A stretch of 64,000 nucleotides of DNA from contig NZ_CP017157.1 in NCBI RefSeq assembly GCF_001729485.1, forward strand, positions 4,154,001 through 4,218,000, given 5' to 3'. This document shows, in pieces, positions 45,011 through 52,411 of this stretch (positions within the stretch are counted from its first letter, which is position 1; every line of letters starts with the position of its first letter). This DNA comes from Streptomyces lydicus (GTDB lineage: Bacteria > Actinomycetota > Actinomycetes > Streptomycetales > Streptomycetaceae). The notes below the pieces were generated by a model. The model searched no databases, had not been told where the DNA came from, and saw only the letters and a program-made list of their open reading frames with translations. The position numbers and the translations under genes are program-made.

Positions 45011-46284
45011 GCGGCCTGCCGGGTGCGCCATTCCTCCACGACGTCCTGCTGTCGCCGGGCCCGTTCGAGGAGGTCGTCGAGCAGCCGCGGGTCCAGGCGC
45101 TTTTCGATGGCGGTGAGCCGGCGGAGGGTCTCCCATCCGGCTGCCTTGCCCTCCACCGCCACTCTCAGCAGCTCCAACTCCAGGAAGGTGCTGAGCGGAG
45201 AGCGTCGCAGGAGGCGGCCGTTGCTCTTCAGCCGTCCCACCTTCTCGGCGGTCCAGCCCGCGCAGATCTTGTAGCGCCGGACCGGGATCCCCAGGTCCCT
45301 GATGATGCCGAGCAGACTCACCCGGTCGCGGGCGATCTCGGCGGCGACCGGGCCGAGCGCCTCGGAGAGCGCCGCATCGCGGGCGGTCCGCACCAGGTGG
45401 TGGGCCCGTTCCACCCCCGCGGTGGCGCCGGCCAGGTGGTCGTTGAGGTAGATGCCCAGCAGGTCCAGGTCCGTGCCGCGGGTGCGTTCGGTCCGAGCTG
45501 CGCCGGAGCGGGGCCGGTCGTCCATCATGTGCCACCTTCGTCGTCCAGGCGCCGGGAGACGGATCCGCCTCCGGCGCTCACGGCTGCGGGAACCCGCCCG
45601 CAGTGCTCTGCCCACCGCCCTGCCGGCGCCGTGCGCGGACGGCGACGTACAGGGTGCGGGAGTGCCGCCCCCGCTCACCTCCACCGTGGTGGTGACGCGC
45701 ACGACACAGGGCCTCCGGGGCGTCGAACCGAACCCGAACCGGACGGGAGGCTCGACCGGCGCCAGCGGGCCGAGGTCCCGGCCCTCGTAGGTGGCGGCCG
45801 CCGCGGTGATCGGACGCAGGGCACGGACGCCGTACCACTCGCTGCGGCCACCCCCGCTCCCATGGGTGCGTACGTTCAACAGCAGGCGGGCGAGCGGGTC
45901 CGTCACCGCCGTCCAGGCCGGCCGGGCGGCGATCGGGCCGGGGACGGCCGACAGCAGGAAACCCAGGAGGGACCGTCGGCCGAGGGTGAGACGCAGGTCG
46001 AGCGGGCCCGCCGAAACGGACCAGCCGTCCGCGGTGCGACCGACCCGGACGGGCAGGACCCGCACGCCGTCGAAGGTGTACGTCGCGGCAATGAAGTCGG
46101 CCGTGTGCTGCGTGGGGGCCAGCAGCAGCCGGTGCCCGTCCGGCAGTTCGAGCATCACGTCGCTGAACGGCCCGAACGGCGACCGTGCCCAGTGCCCGAC
46201 CACCACGCGGGTACCGGAGGCGGTACCGATGCCGGCGATCCAGCCGTCGAAGCGCAGTCGAGCCGGCACGAGCAGCGGGTGCAT
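44989..46284 (-). CDS. Hypothetical protein, apparently two genes joined in frame
   Basis: 431 codons from ATG 46284 (GGAGGAAAGG upstream). Residues 1-215 are a beta-rich domain of unknown function (LRFDGWIAGIGTASGTRVVV, VRFGFGSTPRRP). Residues 253-431 are a helical protein starting at MMDDRPRSG, which has its own ATG at 45528 with AAGGTGG 6 bases ahead. The linker between is low-complexity Arg/Pro sequence. I suspect two genes whose separating stop was lost by mutation or frameshift; a genuine fusion is the alternative. Neither half is a named family that I recognise. Confidence 0.6.
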   Translation of the reverse strand: MHPLLVPARLRFDGWIAGIGTASGTRVVVGHWARSPFGPFSDVMLELPDGHRLLLAPTQHTADFIAATYTFDGVRVLPVRVGRTADGWSVSAGPLDLRLTLGRRSLLGFLLSAVPGPIAARPAWTAVTDPLARLLLNVRTHGSGGGRSEWYGVRALRPITAAAATYEGRDLGPLAPVEPPVRFGFGSTPRRPCVVRVTTTVEVSGGGTPAPCTSPSAHGAGRAVGRALRAGSRSRERRRRIRLPAPGRRRWHMMDDRPRSGAARTERTRGTDLDLLGIYLNDHLAGATAGVERAHHLVRTARDAALSEALGPVAAEIARDRVSLLGIIRDLGIPVRRYKICAGWTAEKVGRLKSNGRLLRRSPLSTFLELELLRVAVEGKAAGWETLRRLTAIEKRLDPRLLDDLLERARRQQDVVEEWRTRQAAAAFQQR

Positions 46285-46503
46285 CGCCTTTCCTCCGGCA
46301 GGGTGCGGGGCCGCGTCGGGGGCGCGTCGACATCGGTCCTCACAGGAGAGCATCGCGCGCCCCGCCGCGCTCCCCGTGCTGCGCCGAATGCGCGGCGCCC
46401 CGATGCGGTCGGCGTAGCTCCGGAGGATCCGTGCCGCAGGCTGCTACACCTCGTAGGCACCCGTCCCCGTGAGAAGAGCCCTTCGTCCCTGTGAGGTGGC
46501 GCC

Positions 46504-47022
46504 GTGTCGCTCCGTTCCAGCGCTTCCCTGCCACCGGCCAGACGAGGGGAGCCGTTGCAGCGGCTGCTGTTCGGCGCGGTGTACGGCTCGGTGCTCGCCA
46601 GCGCGCTGGCGGCCGCGCTGGGACACGACGGACACCCGACCGATCCCGGCTACGACGCTGTGTGGGTGGCGCTGACGGCCGCGGCGTCGGCCGGTTCGCA
46701 CGGCTACGCCCACGCCATCGCGCACCGGGCGGACGACGGGACAGCGGTCACCGTCAGTGCCGTGCGGTCGATGCTGACCGAATGGCCGCTGTTGGTGGCG
46801 GCGCTGCCGACGGTGGCCGCGTTGTTGGGTGCCTACCTGCACTGGTGGAGCGAGGACGGGGCGGTGGACGTCGCGCTGCTCATCAATCTGGTGGTGCTGT
46901 TCGGCTGCGGTGTGTGGTCGGCCCGGGTGGCCGGCCGGACCTGGCCGGCGAGCTGCCGGGTCGGCGGCGTGGACGCGATGCTCGGGCTGTTCATCGTGTT
47001 CGCGAACGTGGTGGTCAAGTGA
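46504..47022 (+). CDS. Small membrane protein
   Basis: 172 residues from GTG 46504 (GAGGTGG upstream). Four predicted membrane helices, with RLLFGAVYGSVLASALAAAL first and GGVDAMLGLFIVFANVVVK last, and a His in SAGSHGYAHAIAH facing a loop. Function unknown. Alone on the plus strand before the DUF1326 pair. Confidence 0.75.
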   Translation: MSLRSSASLPPARRGEPLQRLLFGAVYGSVLASALAAALGHDGHPTDPGYDAVWVALTAAASAGSHGYAHAIAHRADDGTAVTVSAVRSMLTEWPLLVAALPTVAALLGAYLHWWSEDGAVDVALLINLVVLFGCGVWSARVAGRTWPASCRVGGVDAMLGLFIVFANVVVK

Positions 47023-47251
47023 GGTGACGGCGCCCGGCCGGATCGGCGGCCCGGCGGCCCGGCGGAGACGGTCGTGGACCCGAGTCACCGTGCCGTGCAC
47101 GACCCGGGCACCAGGGCCGTGAGCTGCGCCGGAAGCGGATCTGCGGGCCGGGGCCCCCGGGAATAGCCTGGAAAAGAGCCGCACCGGGACGGTACGGACG
47201 CTCCCGATGCATCCCCTTCGCCGAGGGGCAGCAGCACAGGGAGGAGGAACC

Positions 47252-47866
47252 GTGTCCTGGAAACTGAACGGCACGTACCTGGAGAGCTGCAACTGCGACG
47301 TGGTGTGCCCCTGCACCACCTCCGGCTTGACCGCGCCGGCCGACCACGAACGCTGCCAGGTGACCTTCGCGTTCCACGTGGACAGCGGGAAGGTGGACGG
47401 AGTGGACGTCGCCGACCGCAACGTCGCCGTCTTCATCGACGGGCCCCGGGTGATGGCCGACGGCGGCTGGCAGGTGGCGCTGTACGTCGACGCCGCGGCG
47501 GACGACGGCCAGGCGGAGGCGCTGGGCAAGGTCTTCTCCGGGCAGGCCGGCGGGCCGATGGCGGCGCTCACTCCGCTCATCGGCGAGGTCCTCGGTGTGG
47601 AGCGGGTCCCCATCGACTACCACGAAGACGGCCGCCGCCACGCCGTGCGGGTGGGCGACGCCATCGACATCGAGATCGAGGACCAGATCGCCCCGCAGTT
47701 CGGTGCGGATGGCCCGGTCATGGGCTTGACCGGCATGTTCCACCCGGTGAGCAGCACGCTGACGATCGCCAGGTCCACCCGGGCGACGGGCGACGGCGTG
47801 TACGGCCGGTCCTGGGACTTCAGCGGCGGGAACGGACACTCGGCGCCCTTCGCGTGGTCCGCGTGA
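47252..47866 (+). CDS. DUF1326 domain protein
   Basis: 204 residues from GTG 47252 (GGGAGGAGG upstream). The signature is the N-terminal WKLNGTYLESCNCDVVCPC, with three Cys in CNCDVVCPC that could bind a metal, and a Cys in ERCQVTFAFHV. DUF1326 proteins are soluble and unstudied. The stop overlaps the start of the next gene (GTGA), a DUF2182 membrane protein; the two families are often encoded together, suggesting a joint metal-related role (inference). Confidence 0.9.
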   Translation: MSWKLNGTYLESCNCDVVCPCTTSGLTAPADHERCQVTFAFHVDSGKVDGVDVADRNVAVFIDGPRVMADGGWQVALYVDAAADDGQAEALGKVFSGQAGGPMAALTPLIGEVLGVERVPIDYHEDGRRHAVRVGDAIDIEIEDQIAPQFGADGPVMGLTGMFHPVSSTLTIARSTRATGDGVYGRSWDFSGGNGHSAPFAWSA

Positions 47867-48621
47867 CCGGTGGGCCGGTCACCGTCCGCCGCCGGGCGGG
47901 CCCCGCCGGGCTGCTGCTGGTCGTGGCGGTCGCCGCCTGGGTCTATCTGGTGACGCGCTGGGGCGGCATGCAGGCGATGCCGGGCACCATGGGCCTGGGA
48001 CTGGCCGCTTTCCTGGCCGTGTGGACGCTGATGACGGCCGCGATGATGCTGCCCGCCACGGCGCCCGTCGCCGCGCTGTACGCACGCACCATCACCGTGC
48101 ACCGGGCGCCGCGCATGGTCGTGTTCACCGTCGCCTACCTGCTCGTCTGGGCCGCGGCCGGGCTGCCCGCGTACGGGCTCGCCGCCGGCCTGGGCCGGGC
48201 GGCGAGCCTCCCCGCCGCGACGGGCACCGCCGTGGCCGCGGCCGTGTTCGCGGTCAGTGGCCTCTACCAGCTCACGCCCCTCAAGGACCGCTGCCTGGCA
48301 AGGTGCCGCTCGCCGATCGGGCTGATGCTGCGCTACGCCTCGTACCCCAGGACGTCGCGCGATGTGTGTGCCGGAGCCCACCACGGAGCCTTCTGCCTGG
48401 GCTGTTGCTGGTCGCTGATGGTCCTGCTGGCGGCGTTCGGCGTGATGAATCTGTGGGCCATGGTGGCCCTGACCGCCGTGATCACCGCCGAGAAGCTCGC
48501 TCCGGCCGGCTACCTGGTGGCCCGCGTCGTGGGGTTCGCCTCGATAGCCCTGGCCGTCGCGGTCTTCTGGTTCCCGGCGCTGGCCCCGGGCCTCACCGGC
48601 GGCGGTACGGCCGGCATGTGA
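47863..48621 (+). CDS. DUF2182 membrane protein
   Basis: 252 residues from GTG 47863. About seven membrane helices. The family hallmark WTLMTAAMMLPATAPVAAL and the Cys/His-bearing loop DVCAGAHHGAFCLGCCWSLM are present; the Met-, Cys- and His-rich motifs in membrane helices hint at metal handling. Coupled to DUF1326. Ends in a convergent terminator. Confidence 0.9.
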   Translation: MTGGPVTVRRRAGPAGLLLVVAVAAWVYLVTRWGGMQAMPGTMGLGLAAFLAVWTLMTAAMMLPATAPVAALYARTITVHRAPRMVVFTVAYLLVWAAAGLPAYGLAAGLGRAASLPAATGTAVAAAVFAVSGLYQLTPLKDRCLARCRSPIGLMLRYASYPRTSRDVCAGAHHGAFCLGCCWSLMVLLAAFGVMNLWAMVALTAVITAEKLAPAGYLVARVVGFASIALAVAVFWFPALAPGLTGGGTAGM

Positions 48622-48675
48622 GGAGAGGACGGCCCGCGACGGCCCAGACCTCACTACCCGCCCCGTGATGCGAAG

Positions 48676-48714
48676 CGGCGGCGCCGGGCCGGGGGAGGCG
48701 GCCCGGCGCCGCCG
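48676..48714. terminator. Hairpin terminator between convergent genes
   Basis: Perfect 15-base stem CGGCGGCGCCGGGCC / GGCCCGGCGCCGCCG around a 9-base loop, between stops at 48621 and 48725. Confidence 0.75.
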
Positions 48715-48724
48715 GTCGGGCGGA

Positions 48725-49423
48725 TCAGCCCTGGACGCGCGCCCGGCGCCGCACGGCCAGGGTGACCCCGCCGCCCGCGGCGAGCAGTGCCACGGCGACG
48801 CCGGCCAGCACACCGGCGTTCGACCCGGTCTCGGCGAGATCGCCGCTGCCGGGCTTGGCCGACGCGCTGGGCTTGGCCGGCACACCGGGCTGCGCACTGC
48901 TCGTGCCCGACTCCGACGGCGACGCGGAGGGGTTGGCCGGCGTCGCGGAGGCGGACGCCGTGGCGCCGGGGGAGGCCGGCGCCGAGGCGGTCGCCGACGG
49001 CCCGGTGCCGTTCCGGTCCGCGCAGTCCACCCAGAACACCTTGTGCTTCGCCGCGCCCTTCTCGCCCTCGAAGTTCCAGTACAGCTTGTAGTGGCCGTCC
49101 GGAAGCTTCTGGTCCTCGGTGCGGCCGTGCCCGTCCGTGTCCAAGGTGATGGCGCCGGAGTCGGCGGTCTTGTTCTTGGTACCGGTCGGGGGCCATTCGG
49201 CGATCCGCCAGTCCACCTTCTGGAGGCCGTCGAAGCCGAAGGCGTCCAGGTAGAAGGTGCAGACGTGCGGCTCGTTCTTCTTCAGCGCCTCACCGGTTCC
49301 GGCATCGTGGATCTTGACCGTGCCGTTGTCGCCGGGTGCGTTGTGTGCGTACGCGGTCGTGGGCAGCAGAAGGGCTGCCGCCAGTGCCGTGGACGCCGCG
49401 CAGGCAGAGCTGAGGGTGCGCAT
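48725..49423 (-). CDS. LAxTG-anchored secreted protein
   Basis: 232 residues. Signal peptide ends at AYAHNAPG. A folded beta domain with two Cys (EPHVCTFYL, FWVDCADRNG) precedes a Ser/Ala/Pro-rich linker (about 135-190) and the cell-wall sorting signal LAETG (196-200), membrane helix and RRRARVQG tail. LAxTG is the class E sortase motif of streptomycetes, so it should be attached to peptidoglycan on the surface. No sortase gene is nearby. Binding or structural role unknown. Confidence 0.85.
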   Translation of the reverse strand: MRTLSSACAASTALAAALLLPTTAYAHNAPGDNGTVKIHDAGTGEALKKNEPHVCTFYLDAFGFDGLQKVDWRIAEWPPTGTKNKTADSGAITLDTDGHGRTEDQKLPDGHYKLYWNFEGEKGAAKHKVFWVDCADRNGTGPSATASAPASPGATASASATPANPSASPSESGTSSAQPGVPAKPSASAKPGSGDLAETGSNAGVLAGVAVALLAAGGGVTLAVRRRARVQG

Positions 49424-49823
49424 GGGCGTGTTCCCGCCTCAAAGTGATGGAGGTTGAGAGTGACACGTGGGGGGAGAGGGAAAGATTCCAGCCACTCCCA
49501 CCGGCCCGTCAAGGCCCTTAGCGCCCTATCTGCCTCATTCGGCAGCAACTGTCCCAACAGTCGGAGATAACGATCCGACACCACCCGGCGCGGGCTGCCC
49601 GTTCGGGCCCGGCGGGCGCGCGGGTCCGCCGCGCGGCCCAACCCCCTGGCCGGGGTTGTGAGCTGGGAGGATATGGTTGCGGACGGACTGCGCAGGCCCT
49701 ACCGGGGAAACAAGCGCAAGGTCAAGAACCACTGTTGACCACAGGGGTGTGCTCCCGCAGCAACGACCGTTCCTCCTCCCGTCGTCCTGCCGGCCGTGCG
49801 CCGCCTGCCCCAGAAACCCCACC
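49424..49823. other. Divergent intergenic region
   Basis: 400 bases without a supported gene. Two clean palindromes are visible: GTCGGA-N8-TCCGAC (49560-49579) and GGTCAA-N9-TTGACC (49720-49740). Either could be an operator; neither matches a site I know. The HPP gene frame is open upstream to 49677 without a convincing ribosome site. Confidence 0.5.
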
Positions 49824-50387
49824 GTGAGCACCGATTTCGCGCTGCGCCCGCAGCCCGCTTCCGCCCCCGATTCGCCCCGGCCACCGAAGCGGCCCGGCCG
49901 GCCCTCCGCCCGACCCCCGGCCCGGCCCACCGCGGGCGCCGCCCTCCACAGCATCATCGCGGCCACGGCGGTGCTCCTCGGGCTCGTCGCGATCGGCACG
50001 GTGATCCACGAGCCGGTCCTGATACCGCCGCTGGCCGCCAGCGCCGCCCTCGTGCACAGTGCCCCCTCCCAGCCTCTGGCCCAGCCCCGGAGCCTCGTCG
50101 TGGGGCATCTGCTCGGTGCCGCCGCCGGGTACGGCGTCCTCGCCCTGGCCAACAGCAGCCCCTGGGCCGCCGCGGTGGCCGGCGGCGTCACACTCGCCGC
50201 GACGATGGCTGCCCGCACCCCGCACTCGCCGGCCTGCGCCACCGCTGTCGTCGTCGTGCTCCAGACCCCGGCTCCCGGCCGGTTCGTGCCGCTGTTGCTC
50301 GGCGCCACCATGCTGCTCGCCCTGACCGGCTTCGCCGCGTCCCGCGTACGCCGCGGGACACCGAGGTACCCCGCGTACTGGTGGTGA
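49824..50387 (+). CDS. HPP family membrane protein
   Basis: 187 residues from GTG 49824. After a Pro/Arg-rich cytoplasmic start there are four helices with the family-type blocks HEPVLIPPLAASAALVH, QPRSLVVGHLLGAAAGYGVL and HSPACATAVVVVL, in place of the eponymous HPP motif (the last has the HxPA spacing). HPP proteins are suggested to move nitrite or other small anions in plastids and cyanobacteria; bacterial roles are unproven. Confidence 0.8.
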   Translation: MSTDFALRPQPASAPDSPRPPKRPGRPSARPPARPTAGAALHSIIAATAVLLGLVAIGTVIHEPVLIPPLAASAALVHSAPSQPLAQPRSLVVGHLLGAAAGYGVLALANSSPWAAAVAGGVTLAATMAARTPHSPACATAVVVVLQTPAPGRFVPLLLGATMLLALTGFAASRVRRGTPRYPAYWW

Positions 50388-50500
50388 CCCGCTGCCGAGT
50401 CGCTCGCGCGGCGCCGCGCGCCGGCGACATCAGCGCGATGACGCCGCGTCAGGAAGAGGATTTGAGCCCGCTGTCAGTGGTCCCCACTACGGTGCCGCTC

Positions 50501-51250
50501 ATGACCGAGCTCTCTTTCTGGACGCTCCCGGCCGAGACGGCCGTACGCAGTTCGCACTCCGGTGAATACGCCCTCACCGTCCTGGACCCACCGCTGCCCG
50601 GGAGCACAGCCGAGTTGCCGCCGCACGACCGCGCGCGGGCCCGAGCGTTCGCCGAAGCCTTCCCCACCGTCGACGCGGTGCTGGAGGAACTTCCACCGTT
50701 GCCCGCGTCGGAGGCTCTGTACGCGGAGACGCTCTCGGACCTGGATCTGATCACGGTCGGCTGCTGGGGCAACGTGACCTGCATATCCGATCCGGCTCTG
50801 GCCGCTTACGACGCCGGCATGACTCCGGTCCTCCAGGAGGTCACAACCCTCCACGAGCGTTACCCCGAGGCCCTGATCGTCGGTTCGGCGGCGCCCGATT
50901 TCGGTGAGACGCACACGGAGGACGTGATCTGCCTCCCCGAGGGCCTGACGCTCTTCGCTTCCGGTTTCCCCGCTTACGCCACCCCGTGGGACGTCGACGG
51001 CGACCCCCACGCCATCCTGAACGCTCTTGACATCGATCTGGCTGGTCTGACCGATGACGAGCGGGAATACCTTCAACTGGACGCGGCACCCCACCTCACC
51101 AACTGGGGGCTGCTGGGAGGGCTCGTCCTGGAGCACTGCGGTCGCAAGCTCCGGACCGGGCTTGAGACGTCCGTGTTCCGCGTCCGCCACACCGAGGAGT
51201 ACACCTCGGCGATGGAGGAGATGTGGGGGTGGACGGCGCACCAGCTATGA
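50501..51250 (+). CDS. Hypothetical protein, paralogue of the next gene
   Basis: 249 residues from ATG 50501. Soluble and acidic. It shares with the gene at 51531 the blocks PGSTAELPPHDRARARAFAE, DLITVGCWGNVTCISD and ERYPEALIVGSAAPDF, so the two are diverged duplicates. No catalytic motif recognised. Both lie just ahead of the large LAxTG protein and could be its partners, but spacing (280 and 167 bases) does not force an operon. Confidence 0.75.
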   Translation: MTELSFWTLPAETAVRSSHSGEYALTVLDPPLPGSTAELPPHDRARARAFAEAFPTVDAVLEELPPLPASEALYAETLSDLDLITVGCWGNVTCISDPALAAYDAGMTPVLQEVTTLHERYPEALIVGSAAPDFGETHTEDVICLPEGLTLFASGFPAYATPWDVDGDPHAILNALDIDLAGLTDDEREYLQLDAAPHLTNWGLLGGLVLEHCGRKLRTGLETSVFRVRHTEEYTSAMEEMWGWTAHQL

Positions 51251-51530
51251 CGATGACCTGTCCGTGGCCGCCCTCCGGGTAGCCACATCCAGGGCGCCGC
51301 TCAGCACAGTTGGTCGGTGGGCTCGGTCGCCCGGGGCCGGGGCGCCACCAGGCTGGTGAGGAGTTCCTTCAAGCCGCGTCCGCGCCGGTGATCCACTCGG
51401 GCCCGGGGCCCACTCCCCGAAGGGCGGGCCCGCCCACCTCCCGCCTGGTGAGCGGCCTCCCAACTGCACCCGCCAGGCTCGAACATGAACCGCCCCTCCC
51501 CACGGCAGTTGCCCACTACCGTGAGCGGCT

Positions 51531-52244
51531 ATGACCGACAACAGCATCTGGGACCGGCCCCCCGAGGCCCCCGTCCTCCGCACCGGCGCGTTCCGCCTGA
51601 CCATGATCGAGCGGCCCTTTCCCGGCCCCGCCGGCTCGCTGCCCGCCCACGACCACGCCCGGGCGCGCGACATCGCCGCCGGCCTCACCACCGTCGAGGA
51701 GATCACCGCCGAGCTGGAACCCCGCCCCGACAGCGACGGACTCCCGCACGAGACGCGCGCGGATCTCGAACAGCTCGATGTCGGCTGCTGGGGTCCGGTT
51801 ACCGAAATCACGGATGCGGCCTTCGCCCACCGCGGCGAATTCACCCCTCTCGCCGACCACGCCGAAGCCCTGGCCAAGCGGTACCCGAACGCGGCCCTCA
51901 TCGGCTCCGTCACCGTCGACTTCGCCATCCGCTACCGGGCCTTCCTCTTTCTCCACCCCGACGGAACCCAGCTGTGGGCCGACGGATGGGCCGGTGAAGA
52001 CCCCTGGACCGTCACCGGAAACGTCCACCACATCATCGACGCCTTCGCCGTCCGCGGCGCCCTGGAGAACGCCGGCTTCAACGCTGCCGCCGAACCGGGC
52101 GTCATGGCCTGGAGCGAGCTGGAAGACGTCATCCTGCGCAGCCTCATGCCCGTCCGGAGGAGCGAACGGATGCTGTCCGGCTTCCGCGTGACGCGCCCGC
52201 GCGAGGTGGCCGTGCACCTGGAGGAGACCTGGCTCGAAGAGTAA
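51531..52244 (+). CDS. Hypothetical protein, paralogue of the preceding gene
   Basis: 237 residues from ATG 51531. Matches the previous protein in PGPAGSLPAHDHARARDIAA, EQLDVGCWGPVTEITD and KRYPNAALIGSVTVDFA, then diverges, ending HLEETWLEE where the other ends SAMEEMWGW. Soluble, no signal. Function unknown; the pattern (soluble, acidic, duplicated, beside a large secreted protein) would fit immunity or binding proteins, which is speculation. Confidence 0.75.
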   Translation: MTDNSIWDRPPEAPVLRTGAFRLTMIERPFPGPAGSLPAHDHARARDIAAGLTTVEEITAELEPRPDSDGLPHETRADLEQLDVGCWGPVTEITDAAFAHRGEFTPLADHAEALAKRYPNAALIGSVTVDFAIRYRAFLFLHPDGTQLWADGWAGEDPWTVTGNVHHIIDAFAVRGALENAGFNAAAEPGVMAWSELEDVILRSLMPVRRSERMLSGFRVTRPREVAVHLEETWLEE

Positions 52245-52411
52245 CGAGCCCACGACAAAGGCGAGTTGGCCGAAACGATCGCCGGAATCGAACATCTATC
52301 AGGCGGTGGCGCCCTAAGGTTGACGCGTCGCCGGCGCCGCATCCGTACCAGACGATCTCGGAAGCCCCACGCGGCGCTTTCCGGCACGGGCTTCTCAGGG
52401 GGAGAGACAAC

